A DNA stretch of 64,000 nt, from positions 1 to 64,000 of the forward strand of contig JAAPAO010000078.1 in assembly GCA_013115145.1 (NCBI GenBank), read 5' to 3'. Positions 22,342-32,507 of the stretch are shown piece after piece. The position numbers were made by a program, and so were the translations under genes. The notes beneath the pieces were generated by a model. The model worked only from the letters and a program-made list of their open reading frames with translations, was not told the DNA's origin and did not search any database. Source of the DNA: Perkinsus chesapeaki (lineage: Eukaryota > Perkinsozoa > Perkinsida > Perkinsidae). The stretch's first letter is position 1. Each line of letters starts with the position of its first letter.

Positions 22342-25300
22342 TCAGATTTCATCAACCCTCGGCAGAAAGCTCAGCCGAAGCCCTCTTACCAGATTCCCAA
22401 AAAAACCCTTCGACTGATGATGATGACGCTGTTGCTGTTGTTGATGTGATCCAGATGGCGAGGCATATACCCCCGGCGGAGGTGCTGGAGGGGTCCCTCC
22501 TCCCCTCTGCTGCGACATCCTTTCCATCTGCCCAGGTCGGCCCGCCCCCCTCTGGTGGTGGTTGCCCGGTGCACTATTCCCTGTATCGTCGGAATCGCCT
22601 CCTCGACTGTTGCGGTGGAACGGCAAAGAAAAAGTCATTGGTTTTGATAATACAGATGGTGAAAGTGTACAGTAACTTGATCAGAAATTGGTCTGCACTA
22701 AACTCCAACTCGCCAGGTAACCGATGACAGAAATGCTTTCAAGGAACTGGGCTGGTCACAAATCAAAAATATCATTTTTGCTCCTCCGAATTCTCGCTCT
22801 TCGAGTTCACCGCTTTCGGACTTTCTATACCGTCATCTCCAACAAGATCGATAGAATCATTCATATTGCTCCCTTCCACAGTATCTACCCCACAGCTAGA
22901 GGTGTCAGAAAAGCATCTAGTGCTACTACTACCTGCCCCGAAGGGATCCCCTTTCCAGGCATCACCGGCCTCCCCCGGCACTTCATCTGTCGGCCATCCC
23001 TCGGGCGTTGATGAACCAGCCACCCATTTGGTATCCGCGACTGTGGGGGACGTGACCCAGCCAGAGCTCTCAGGCGGCCACCCTGCTACAACCGGTTCTC
23101 CGCTTTTTCCATCAGAATCTCCCCCTCCCCCTCCAGGCCAGACCGCATTTACTGGTGACTCCGCCCAATCACTCGTCACCGGTCCCGGCCACTCAGGTGT
23201 AGGAGATCTCCCTCTTGGTGATGCATCGTGGTGCGAGCCAGCTTGAAAGAACTCAGGAGAGTCGAAGGAGTCATCGCCGAGCATCGCTCCCGTAGTAGTA
23301 GTTGAGGGGGTCGTAGTGGCAGATGCCGTCGATGCCACAACTGGTGGAAGAGAGGTCACTGGCACCCCTGGACCACGACCTACCAACAACAACGTATCTT
23401 CCATATCCGCAATTCCCATCGGTTATATAACTTGCCGTCACTACAGTCATTTTAATATATATATAATGAATGTTACTTTTGCCATCTGCGGCAAATCCAG
23501 GAGGGCTGGAAAATGCAGTCTATTACATCAGAATCAATATCTAATCACACTTATTATAATTACACTTATTGCAATATACACAATTATATGTCACATCACC
23601 ACTGGCATGAACCCTTTACCATCCGAAATGGCTCTAACACCATCGATTCCCGCCATTTCCCCTCGTCCGAACCTCCCCATTTCTATTGCCTATTACCCAT
23701 ATCCATCGACGTGGCCTCCTCGGGCACAATCCTCGGTACTGTTATCGATCCCCCCAGATCGAGCTTCATTTCACGACATAGTCGCCACCGAGACAAGTAG
23801 GCCTCAGCCGCCGACGATTCTAGATGAAGGAACTCAGGCGATGTGGATGACTGAAAAATCGCCACGAACCTCGGCGGAGCGAAGGCCGAAAAATATTCAC
23901 CTGCGTCACTAGTAGGAGTATTTCTGCCACCTGAGGTCGACATCTGACAGAAAAAAGTATTATCTAATCATAACAACAGCGGGATGAATGGAACCCACGA
24001 CCTCTGGCTTACAAGGACACACGCTCTACCGCTCCACCATTACTACCCCATTATTATTCCTTCATCTCCCGCTAAACACTTTTCAATCATCTCCTTCTCC
24101 CTCTTAATTGCCCCAATTATATCATCATCATCCCCCAATTCATGCATCGCTCCGCTAAGCTCTAATACCGAATTTGCCAACAATGAGCAAGCCGAATGCC
24201 TCCGCAGCATCGCCTCCATCGCAACCGTCAAAAACTCGACACCGACCAACTTATCCGGCCGATCGCACTCGCTCGAAAATATCCGATTCGAGCACGCCGC
24301 CATTGCTGTCATCACAAGACATACTACCTGTAAACCACCATATTAATTTAGTGGCGCGTGACTTTTCCCTTACCTCAGTTAGCAGTTCTACATCTTCCTC
24401 CTCCTCCCCTTTTTCATCTCCGCCCACAATGTCTGTCATTTCCTTCATCCGGCTGCCAACCGCACCCGCGATGACTCCACCAGGAGATGTCTCTGTCACC
24501 TCTGCCACAGGGAGGCCGATGCCACTAGGGGTAGATGCCTGCAGCATTATGATGCCAGAGCATAATATGGAGGATGACCAGGAGACATGCGACACAATTC
24601 TAGTAGCGGGAAGGCCACACATTTCTACTTCAAACATGACTCCCGGAAAATCCATTACTCACACAAATAAAAGCATTAGGACACTCAGACCGCAGTCCTA
24701 AAAGCTTTCTTAACCACTATGGAAGAAACGGAAAGATTCCCCGCGCAGAAAATGGAAGAAGACCACCACCGCCAAAGATACTTACCAATCGACAGCAGCC
24801 ATCGTCCTCCCCTTGGCTCTCCTCCTCCTCATCATCATCACTGCTCTCCTCAAGAGCATCATCTTCGCAAAATTTCAAAAAGAATAATAAACTTGTTACG
24901 ACATTCGCAGCCCCTCCCTTCACAGGGGTATCTTTCGGCAGCGTCCCCGACACTATTCGACCTATTAACCTATCAATCTCATCAAGGAGGCCATTCGCCA
25001 ACTCTGGCACATACACTTGGTGCACATCCTCCGACGGGGAGCGATCTGATAATACCGACAACACTGTTAAGGATTGCTGTATCGATTAAATCAATAATCA
25101 AATTTGATTTGGTATTCACTGAAGTTCTATCCATTCACAACATCTTATAATATCGTCCTCATCTCCACCTCGGATTCCCCCCATACTCCAAAACCGAGGC
25201 AAATGGCACGGCTACGGTGAGTTACCAGCGAACTTCAAGTACAACCACAGATGGGCTCCAGGTGTTTATGAGAAGACCGCGCGCCCCAAAATCTCTCCAT

Positions 25301-26823
25301 CTCCAAGGTACGGGCTTTGGTACCACGAAGAGAGTTTCATGCGAGTCTTGAACCAACCAATACCGGACTGAATAACGCCAAAGAACCGAGACACATCCGC
25401 TCAAAATCGATTTTATACAAAATAGCTGTCACGTTATACTTACAGCATAACAGTTTCTGCAACAGCTCAGCACAGTTACGGGACACTTCTTCTCTGCCAG
25501 GCGCTTTGTCACAAATAACATCCACAAAGTCACGCGCCGTTAAATTACCAAATGGTACCTACGAAAGATACGCTCTTTAAATTCTTCCGAGTGCGCACCT
25601 ACCGCATTTTTATCCGAAGTTAAAAGCAAGTTGTATAGCATTTCGCAAGTAGACATATCATAAAGCAACGAGAGCAACGACGGTTTCAAGGATTCCTCCA
25701 TGCCCCCTAAAGCACGGGTCAACCTAAGATACGTCCAAACCTCCTACTGCATATTTTCGCCACATCTACCGGTCGCTTCTCAAAGATTGCCTGACAAGAA
25801 ATATTTTCCCGCCGAAATTGCATCTTACGCTGATCGCTCGGGACATGTAGCCTGCAATGACACAATTGAGAGCCTTTCCGGTTTGTGACGCCGTGACGTA
25901 CTGAAACAACAACAAGTCACTCGACGACCATCGGGACAATTCTGATGAGGAGAGCCGAACTGATCGACCGCACTAAAATCTAGGGTTGAACACGAGGGAA
26001 TGGTGATTCGCGTTTGGACGGGATCTTAAGGATGAGCCTCAGCCGACCCTTTCGTGACACGAGTCTTGTGCGCATCGCCGTCGAGTACGATGTCACCTGT
26101 AGGATCCGCGCACGAGATGGCGCGCCGCGCAACCAATTTTACAATGTCCATATGACAGTGAAAGACGTTTAATGAAGTCGGTAAAGCAAAGAGAAAGCTA
26201 CGCCGTCTCCTAGTAGTCCTCCTATAGAGCAACCTTCTTCTTACCGCTTTAAAAAGATTTCCCAATGCTGACTCTCCAGTGGAAACATCTTCATGGACCC
26301 ATGCATCCAGAAACGTATCATTTTCGCAACTTATAAGCTCAACGCATATATACGGGAGAACGTACTTTCCTGAAAGTGACTTTAGCGAAGCGAAGCGTTG
26401 CATGTTTACCGATTTTACGATCCAGACCCACCCCCTACCTACGAGTGTCGGACGCTCCATCTGGCGGCATTTCCGTTAGTATTTTAACCATACTCTGCAG
26501 ACTAGACTGAAAAAATATCTTTTCCGACCTCTCACAGAAAAAACCTGCTTCAACCTAAGATACCCCCTACTACCTTTTCACACAATCTGTCTACCAGCTT
26601 GCTAGACCCTGCTCTGAGCTCCTGAACGACTTCATCTGAGCTCAGTATTTCCTAACATTTCCATAACCACTCATCATTTTCCATCCACTACTTCAATTGA
26701 TGATTTATTTCCTTTATCCAGCAAATCATCCAGCCTGCTGAAGGATGACCCGCAACCGTGCAGCCAGCTGTTACCCCGGGAAGCTTTAGTCGAGAAAAAC
26801 GATCCAGCCCCGACGTACTCCAT
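22342..26823 (-). CDS. SAPS-domain regulatory subunit of protein phosphatase 6 (SIT4-associated)
   Basis: Exon 1 starts MEYVGAGSFFSTK (ATG 26821-26823), with RLDDLLDKGNKSSIE joined in frame to EILSSDEVVQELRAGSSKLV, the opening helices of the SAPS domain. Later exons give KYVLPYICVELISCEND, LNCVIAGYMSRAIS, AIFEKRPVDVAKIC and PSLLSLLYDMSTCEMLYNLL, in SAPS order. Then comes NLTARDFVDVICDKAPG. An acidic linker (DDALEESSDDDEEEE, about 24860) and a Pro/Trp/Ser/Asp-rich tail (22772-23419) resemble the disordered C-termini of these scaffolds, which bind the PP6/Sit4 catalytic subunit. At least eight introns; four contain recurrent cores (A at 23944, C at 24328, E at 25707 and 26507, F at 26370). C-terminal exons below 23600 are assigned by position only. 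Confidence 0.7.
23944..24046 (-). repeat. 103-nt intron carrying a whole tRNA-Thr(UGU)-like body, sense
   Basis: Within minus-strand intron GTAGTAATGG...TCTGTCAG, 23979-24041 reads as A box TGGAGCGGTAGAGCG, anticodon region CCTTGTAAGCCAGAG and GGTCGTGGGTTCCATTC. This is very close to eukaryotic tRNA-Thr with loop CTTGTAA. The 5' acceptor strand is lost. The intron then runs to a T-rich 3' splice site. Confidence 0.65.
24328..24373 (-). repeat. 46-nt intron with family C core, antisense
   Basis: The plus strand of the intron holds TAATTTAGTGGCGCGTGAC, 18 of 19 bases identical to the terminal inverted repeat of the MITE at 50514-50644. Removing it joins VELLTE to VVCLVMTAMAA in frame. Confidence 0.75.
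25707..25747 (-). repeat. 41-nt intron with family E core
   Basis: SAPS-gene intron containing CGTATCTTAGGTTGACCCG. Removing it joins VDVAKIC to RGMEESLKPSL. Confidence 0.65.
26370..26442 (-). repeat. 73-nt intron with family F core, antisense
   Basis: The plus strand reads GCGAAGCGAAGCGTTGCATG then TTTAC, nearly identical to the core of the SIN3 intron 58584-58627. Phase joins PPDGASDT to RKYVLPYICVEL. Confidence 0.6.
26507..26573 (-). repeat. 67-nt intron with family E core
   Basis: GTAGTAGGGGGTATCTTAGG at its 5' end and GATATTTTTTCAG at its 3' end. Removing it joins LVDRLCEK to SSLQSMVKILTEMPP, matching SAPS. Confidence 0.7.
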
Positions 26824-27290
26824 AGAAGAGGAGGAAACAACAAAAGTAACGACAACTACAAATAATACTATTATTTACCAGGGCTCAGGATGTATCACCA
26901 CTAATTGAAAGCCCAGGCCTGATGACACTTTTTTGACAGGGTCGCGGAGGCTACACCACATAGACGACTTCAAAGTGCCCCCGTCCACTGTAGCAAAGAC
27001 GCCACAGTACTTTTCAATATATCTAAAGGAGTAATAAAATATTATTTGTCAAACAAACCGGGTGAAATAGCAAACCACCGACACATTTAGAAGAACGAAA
27101 AAGCGTTAACGTGAATGCAACGGCAAGTCATAATAAATAAGTTGATAGGCGGAGGGTCAAATGTTATAATAAGATCACTCTATAGAGGATTAGTTCCAAA
27201 AACAAAAACTGTGGACCGCTTAAGTATCTACGAAAGACTCAACAAAACATCTGCCTTCTCGAGAAACCAAATAATTGTAGGAATCAATCT
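26824..27290. other. Intergenic, no supported gene
   Basis: Between the CHORD stop codon and the SAPS start codon, both on the minus strand. The plus-strand ORF 27115-27369 overlaps the CHORD 3' exon and is a shadow. Confidence 0.5.
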
Positions 27291-28601
27291 CTACGCCGCC
27301 TTGACCATTTTCGGTTCGTGTTTTCCGGTCTTGCATTTCGGTAGTGCCATAAAATCATCCCAATCATAGCTCCGTGCACCGCAGCATGACCACTCCTTCT
27401 TCAAGTCGTGGAAAACTGGCCTAAAATGCACCCCATGGGACTCGAACCCAAGCCAGTGGCTTCCCGTAAAGCGGCTGCATGCTCTACTGCTCCACTATTC
27501 CTCCAGTAGATTACTTCCCATCATGATAGTGGCAGCAACCTTCCACGTTATCCTCTGGATCATACTCCTTTCCGCAGCCAACGTGACAGCAGCGATATTT
27601 ACCAGACGGTGTAACCTAAGCCACATTCTTCACAGTGCGCAAAAGACTCCACCACAAATTATTCACAGTGCGCAAAAGATTCTACCACAAATTATTCACA
27701 GTGCGCAATCCTCCGAAGATCCCCCCATTACAAGCGGTTTCATTTCGACCTGCGGCTTTTCCTCAACCTTCTCCACTGACAAGGCCGGAGCTGGAGTATC
27801 TAAGGTCGAAGCCATCCGTCTGGACTATGAGCTCACAAAGATACTCTTGCTCTCCTTCTCAGTTGTGTCTATTCTAACAGGTGCAGACGACGGCATGGTC
27901 ACCAAGCCGCTCGAATTAGTATCTATCCGTTGTGGGGTAGATGACTGTACTGATGCTGCCTGATCCTCAGCTTTGGCTTGACCAACACCTGAAATGCATC
28001 CACTGGGAATCGAACCCACGACCTTCAGCTTGTAATCCGCATTGCACACAGAAAACTTCGGCCTATGTTTTTGGATCCCTCCTCTGCGTTCCCGTACATA
28101 TTCATCGAGCAATTCGCGCAGCTCAGCCGAGGACGCTCCCTTCGTACAACACAATCGGATTGTGTTGTTGTGTTGTGACAATCCCAACACTAGCCAGTGG
28201 CTAGTAGCCACCAATTCTATGCGAATTTAATAACGAAACTTCACAGCCCCACTGCTGAAAGATATTCCACCCTATTACCCGGCTTCACTGGTTTAACATC
28301 CGTATGCTCCCCAACTGCACACCCCGGAATCTGCATGAACTCATCCCAGTCATACTTTACTGCCTGCCATCCACAAATCTTACACTAACCTCGCTATAAC
28401 CCCACCTACCCCACAGCACGTCCATGTCTTTTTTATATCTTGGAACACGGGCCACCCTGGATGATACCGACATGCCTCAGGACCGTTGGTCGCATCAGTA
28501 TACCTATTCACCACATCACCAAAGCTCACACAACCATCCTATCACTTTTTACCGCACCCGTGGTGCCGACATGTCTTAACAACTTCACTGCTATCAGTCA
28601 T
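27291..28601 (-). CDS. CHORDC1: CHORD-domain protein (RAR1/CHORDC1 type)
   Basis: Two zinc-binding CHORD domains are recovered. CHORD1: TCRHHGCGK-(intron)-NFGDVVNRYTDATNGPEAC, RYHPGWPVFQDIKKTWTCC, then across an intron AVKYDWDEFMQIPGC and GEH. CHORD2: CCHVGCGKEYDPEDNVEGC, HYHDGKPVFHDLKKEWSCC, YDWDDFMALPKC and GKH, ending at TAG 27291-27293. Start MTDSSEVVK at 28601. CHORD proteins work with Hsp90 and SGT1; no CS domain follows, so it is nearer the RAR1 layout. The first intron may be extremely short (about 21 nt), or the join may hide an error. The CHORD2 HYHDGK/PVFHDL junction is interrupted by a 94-nt intron carrying a tRNA-like body. The linker holds a 33-bp tandem repeat and another tRNA piece. 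Confidence 0.85.
27421..27514 (-). repeat. 94-nt intron carrying a class-II tRNA-like body, sense
   Basis: The minus-strand intron has TGGAGCAGTAGAGCATG (A box), a hairpin AAGCC-ACT-GGCTT in the variable-arm position as in Ser/Leu tRNAs, GGGTTCGAGTCCC (B box) and GGGGTGCATTTTAG as 3' end. It splits CHORD2 (HYHDGK / PVFHDL, phase 2). Confidence 0.75.
27628..27713. repeat. 33-bp tandem repeat, about 2.6 copies
   Basis: Unit begins cacagtgcgcaaaagat and ends accacaaattatt. Three starts at about 27635, 27668 and 27701. Lies in a CHORD-gene intron. Confidence 0.85.
27989..28049 (-). repeat. tRNA 3' fragment inside the CHORD linker, possibly exonised
   Basis: The minus strand contains AAGGTCGTGGGTTCGATTCC and ends GGATGCATTTCAG. 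GT and AG borders exist, but excising the 61 nt would break the frame, whereas reading through it stays open. Either the splice borders differ or this piece is translated. Confidence 0.45.
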
Positions 28602-28619
28602 TATTCAACAGGAACTGTA

Positions 28620-28665
28620 AAACCCGAAACCCAAAACCCGAAACCCGAAAATAAAACCCGACAAG
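28620..28665. repeat. Degenerate AAACCCG heptamer repeat
   Basis: About five AAACCCG/AAACCCA units just upstream of the CHORD start codon. It resembles plant-type telomere repeats but with CCCG in place of CCCT. Confidence 0.6.
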
Positions 28666-28769
28666 TGATCCATGAGTAAGAAACCGTAAACTGGACACGT
28701 CTCTTGCCTATGACGCCTCATCGGTTAGTGGTAAAGGAGACAACAACAGCAGCAAGCGAGGACCGCTTT

Positions 28770-30428
28770 TCAATTTTCAAACTTAGAGTTAGGAGTCTTC
28801 GGACTCGCCATTATTTTCATTCTTTCCTCCCCCATGCTATCCCCACTCTTTGGTGCGCTCAACAGACTCTCTGTGAACGTGAATTTCTCCTCTTTTGGGA
28901 CCTGAAAAATACCTTTACCAGGATTCGAACCCGCGACCTCTTACCAATTTCAACAACGGTAATCGCATGACCAGTGCGACCAAATAAATATACGCCGTCA
29001 CCACAAACGTGTAACGATAATCATGATTATCCATCAAATACCCCCCAATAACAGCCGAGCCAGACCAAGTCATCGACGACAGAGACTCCAAAGCATTCCA
29101 CCTGCCACGTTGATGAGATGGCACGAAGTCCATAATAATCGATCTATCTACCGGATAGATAGCATTCTGCACCGCACCACGGATCAGAAAAGTAAAGACG
29201 ACCGCCGGCAGCCATCTGACCCAGGCCAGACAGAACAGGCATATCACACCCATTGACGAGAAAAGTATCCCAGCTTGGACTCGACCGATGTGATTAGCAA
29301 CTTTATCACAAAACCAAGTGAACAAGCCAAATGTTAGGCCGTAAAATGCCCACAGTAGCTGCACTTGAGTTGGACTGAAATTGTAGTCGTTCTTGAAGAA
29401 TAGAGGGAAGAACTTCACTGTCATTCCAGCTCCTATACAAGTGATAAAATCATTGGCACACATCAGATAAGGAATCGTCCATGTCCATTTAGACGTAACT
29501 TTCCTGTGCACGCGTCCACCTAAGATTCATACAGCTTCTCAACAATCTATGTAATATTCCCTATCACCTTCACGGTTGCCGCTGTTGCCGCCGAGGCCAT
29601 CCTCATGGCTCACATCTGTCCATCCAAACAAGAATAAATTAGCCGGTATAAAGCCCAGGAAGCCAATAATCAACACCGTATGCAGCACACTGAGCCTCCA
29701 TGCATTCCCAAAGTAAACAAACAGGAAGAGCCCGATGAATGGACCGATTCCCGAGGCTAGCTGATTCACCACAGAGGCCCAGGTCAGCCACTTGGCTCTG
29801 TGGCCTTGAGGGATCGAGTCCGCGAAAAGGGAATATGTTGCGCAGTTTTGGGTGGCGAAATAACCACCGGCAACGGCGAGTGCAAAACATAAAACTATAA
29901 TCTGAAGAAGATATCTTCTGGAGGTCTTATGTGCACGCTTCGAGCTAAGATGCCATGATCATCCCCGTTATTACGTTATCGAAGTGTATTCCGTATATTG
30001 ATAGAGCAACCATCACCAGTGATGCCCATCCGCATAAGCGACAAATCCGAGCTCGAGAGAATCTTTTAAAAAATATCCGACCTAAGATACCATCTGCATT
30101 AGCCTACTTATCAACCAAGATTCCTGCGGGTATGGCCGCAATGACCTGACTCAACCCAGAAATAGATTCAGCCCAACCGACAGCTTTATTGGAATCACCA
30201 GCCATCACGTAAAGGTAGGCGTCAAATATACCCATTTGGGCGATAGCTTGACAAATACCTTGAAGAGCTGAGAACCTAAAGAGTATCTATGTCGACCGTG
30301 CAAGATACAAAATAGGTTGATGTCTACATCAACATGTGATAAATGTTCTTCTTGCATGCCTTTTCAAAGTCCTCTTTATCTGTTATTGGAGATAAGACTT
30401 GATGTCCCAGATGATTGGTAGTGGGCAT
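28770..30428 (-). CDS. Major facilitator superfamily transporter
   Basis: Starts MPTTNHLGHQVLSP (ATG 30426-30428), a short cytosolic tail, then transmembrane segments such as ALQGICQAIAQMGIFDAYLY, LSQVIAAIPAGILVDKFSR (the A-like loop G-x3-DK-x-SR after an intron), YLLQIIVLCFALAVAGG, GIGPFIGLFLFVYFG and LHTVLIIGFLGFIPANLFLF. Then, after an intron, YLMCANDFITCIGAG and AVIGGYLMDNHDYRY. Roughly 12 helices in all. After a 43-nt intron the C-terminal tail VPKEEKFTFTE ends at TGA 28770-28772. Sequence style resembles the MFS groups of plants and oomycetes with unknown substrate, so I do not assign one. At least five introns. Confidence 0.85.
28902..28944 (-). repeat. 43-nt intron made of a tRNA 3' half, sense
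   Basis: Reads GTAAGAGGTCGCGGGTTCG (B box) and ends AAGGTATTTTTCAG. Joins RLPLLKL to VPKEEKFTFT in frame. Nearly the same layout as the intron at 20406-20447 in an unrelated gene. Confidence 0.85.
30063..30107 (-). repeat. 45-nt intron with family E core
   Basis: Contains GGTATCTTAGGTCGGATATT. Removal joins GILVD to KFSRARICRL, restoring the MFS loop. Confidence 0.75.
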
Positions 30429-30659
30429 CCTCACAGAGAATTATAGATACACTGCAAGAATAACAACAACCCCGATTACCCAACGCGCATGACTAGCAAC
30501 AAGCAGTACCGTGTCAGAATCGCTACGCCCCGGTAATCGATTATGGTTCGTGCCTGCTGCTGCACTGTGACAGCTAGAGAACGTGACAGTTGAATTGTCA
30601 TAGGCCAAGCGGACATCGTTCCGCTGATCGAGAATTATAGGTCTCACCGTATGCGGTAA

Positions 30660-31270
30660 TCAACGAACACATCGTTCAACACTCACGGCATATACGCGAC
30701 AGTCCAACTTCCTTCTTAAATGGAGACACATTGTACACATGCCAACACCATGACTGCCTTATCAAGCATGAACAAACAGCTAGAAAAGGCGTGATCCATA
30801 AAATGGGTATTACCCTGAGAGTAATTGAAAACTGTCCGAATTTACGTATATTCCATATATCAGCAAAACCTCGTGGGCCCAGTGTGTTCATGTTCATTTT
30901 GAATTTATAAATCTAGCGTGGGCGCAATCGGCAAACAACCTTGAGGTGACATGGTACAAGGAAGTCTCACTGATGGTGATCATAATATCAATCCAATGCT
31001 CTCAATGGCAGGAGAGATAACGGTGACAATGGGCAGGAGAACAAAGCGAGGTACGCCTATGATGCCGCTCTTTGCAATTCCGAGACAGGCCTGCCGCCGT
31101 GTCAGTATCACCACCCGCCACCACGGTGTCACGGCCTTACTGGGTGATACTGTGAAGAAGGGTCCCAAGGGCTCTATACGATTTAGTGATTTTCGGACAG
31201 CCAATACAGGTCCGTAATAGAAATATAATCTTATACATCTGGTCCGGTTGTGTTCGTCATTACGTGCCAA
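30660..31270 (-). CDS. Possible membrane-protein exons, unrecognised
   Basis: Minus frames hold GIAKSGIIGVPRFVLLPIVT (hydrophobic, about 31060) and GQFSITLRVIPILWITPFLAV (about 30810), in an order compatible with one multi-pass protein upstream of the MFS gene. A faint similarity to the C-terminal half of sideroflexins was considered but not established. Splice joins were not resolved. Confidence 0.3.
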
Positions 31271-31301
31271 CTACAAAACGTCCCGCGGAAAAATGTAAGG
31301 A

Positions 31302-31345
31302 TCGAGGAATGGCAGAGTGGTTATGATCTCGCGACCGCTACTTAC
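31302..31345 (+). repeat. tRNA 5'-half-like sequence (class II style A box)
   Basis: atcgaggaatggcagagtgg then ttatgatctcgcgaccgc resembles the 5' half of a tRNA-Ser/Leu (TGGCNGAGTGGTTA). It is preceded by gtaagg, a possible donor. No B box follows. Confidence 0.4.
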
Positions 31346-31349
31346 CCTA

Positions 31350-32500
31350 CTAAATCTTTTTACGCCCAGTGGTTGTCACCCACTGCGATGTCACAAGGTA
31401 CGCAGTCGGTGGCACCGACTCGGTGCTGCATTCATACGAGGAGCTGAGACATATTTGCCAACATTTGTATTATCCAGACTGTGACTGTCGTTATTCCATG
31501 CCTCCTGGTATCAAAGAAAGCCAACAAGGGGTGACAGCCGATCACCCATTCTCGATGCCGCGAATGACAACACAACGCGCCTTTGTGAATGCTTGATAGG
31601 CTTCTCTAAGGCGTCGCTTCAGAGGAGATGTTCAGGCATTGGTGTGCAACAGTAGCGATATTCTTCCGAACGACCGGACTACAGAAGACATCAGTTTCAC
31701 AATGAATCATTCACTAAACCCAACTTCCAGACACCTAAGGTTCCCTCACTTCAAGAGCGCGACTGTGACTACTTTTCCCTCAGACTTGGAATTGTCCTGC
31801 CAAGGTATATTTTACTGGAACATGCATCGTTATACCGCTGGACTTTGTTGGGCTGACTCTTACTTGGCGAGCAGGGATTCCAGACAAAAGCTACATCGTC
31901 ATCAATGATAACGTATCAATTCTGGCATCTTCAGGGAATTGTAAAAGTTCGGTGCCATTCCTTAATTCGACAGTCGGCTTCCAGTGCTCTCCCGAGAAAA
32001 AGGCTCCACGCAGTTCTCAGTGGAGAGGAAGCTGTCACACACATCTTCAATAATCATCAACCCCCATAATCATTGCGCGTCTGCGAGGTGATACTCGCGG
32101 TATCATTCTTGACCGTCGTGATTAAGACGGGTTAAAGGGTTAGAGGTTGGGTTACGGATCACTCGTCTTCGTCCACGTAGAGGAATTCCGAAAAAAATAC
32201 CACGGAGCACTGGGAATGGTTCCCGCGGCTCCCACCCGTATTGTGGTCTTAGGCTAAGACCACAATATTAAGTCGCAGTTAAGCCATTTTACTGCGAAGC
32301 TTGGATGCCTTCTAGAAAGAAGGGCGATCGACACGGTACATCATAGAGCCCGGGTATGGAAGATGAAACTTTCGTCATGAAAGGCCTATTCCCCGAGAGA
32401 CAAGATCTCCGGGACCCTGAATTCTACACGAAGTTCTCGTCAGGAACCACAGCCCAGGTTACTCTCGAGCTTCAATCCACTCACCAACTCAAGCTTTCGG
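31350..32500. other. No supported gene; one long palindrome
   Basis: Plus-strand ORFs here have no family features. The palindrome at 32239-32267 is listed separately. Confidence 0.4.
32239..32267. repeat. Perfect palindrome, 14-bp arms
   Basis: Arms TATTGTGGTCTTAG and its exact complement around a single G. About 240 bp upstream of the start codon at 32508. Confidence 0.9.
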
Positions 32501-32507
32501 CCTATCA

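Noticed and set aside
23851-23900. A GT-AG unit in the SAPS gene ending GATTTTTCAG with a GGTTCG piece
   Set aside because: It looks like a family A intron, but excision introduces a stop at once, while reading through stays open. Treated as exon.
27115-27369. Plus-strand ORF near the CHORD 3' end
   Set aside because: It overlaps the conserved CHORD2 exon on the opposite strand.
25707-28560. Very short introns of 17-21 nt ending GTATCTTAG in the SAPS and helical-repeat genes
   Set aside because: First reading gave introns of 17, 19 and 20 nt, but longer introns (41, 67 and 38 nt) with normal borders give better protein continuity, so the motif is internal. Only the possible 21-nt intron in CHORD1 (near 28540) remains open.
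28620-28665. Telomere array
   Set aside because: Only about five degenerate units with CCCG rather than CCCT, next to a gene start. At most telomere-like.
30980-31270. Sideroflexin gene
   Set aside because: A single hydrophobic exon gives a loose resemblance; the diagnostic motifs were not found in order.
31402-31428. Hairpin resembling the tail of a Cas9 guide RNA scaffold
   Set aside because: A GGCACCGA/TCGGTGC-type hairpin is present, but there are no repeats, Cas genes or prokaryotic context. Chance inverted repeat.
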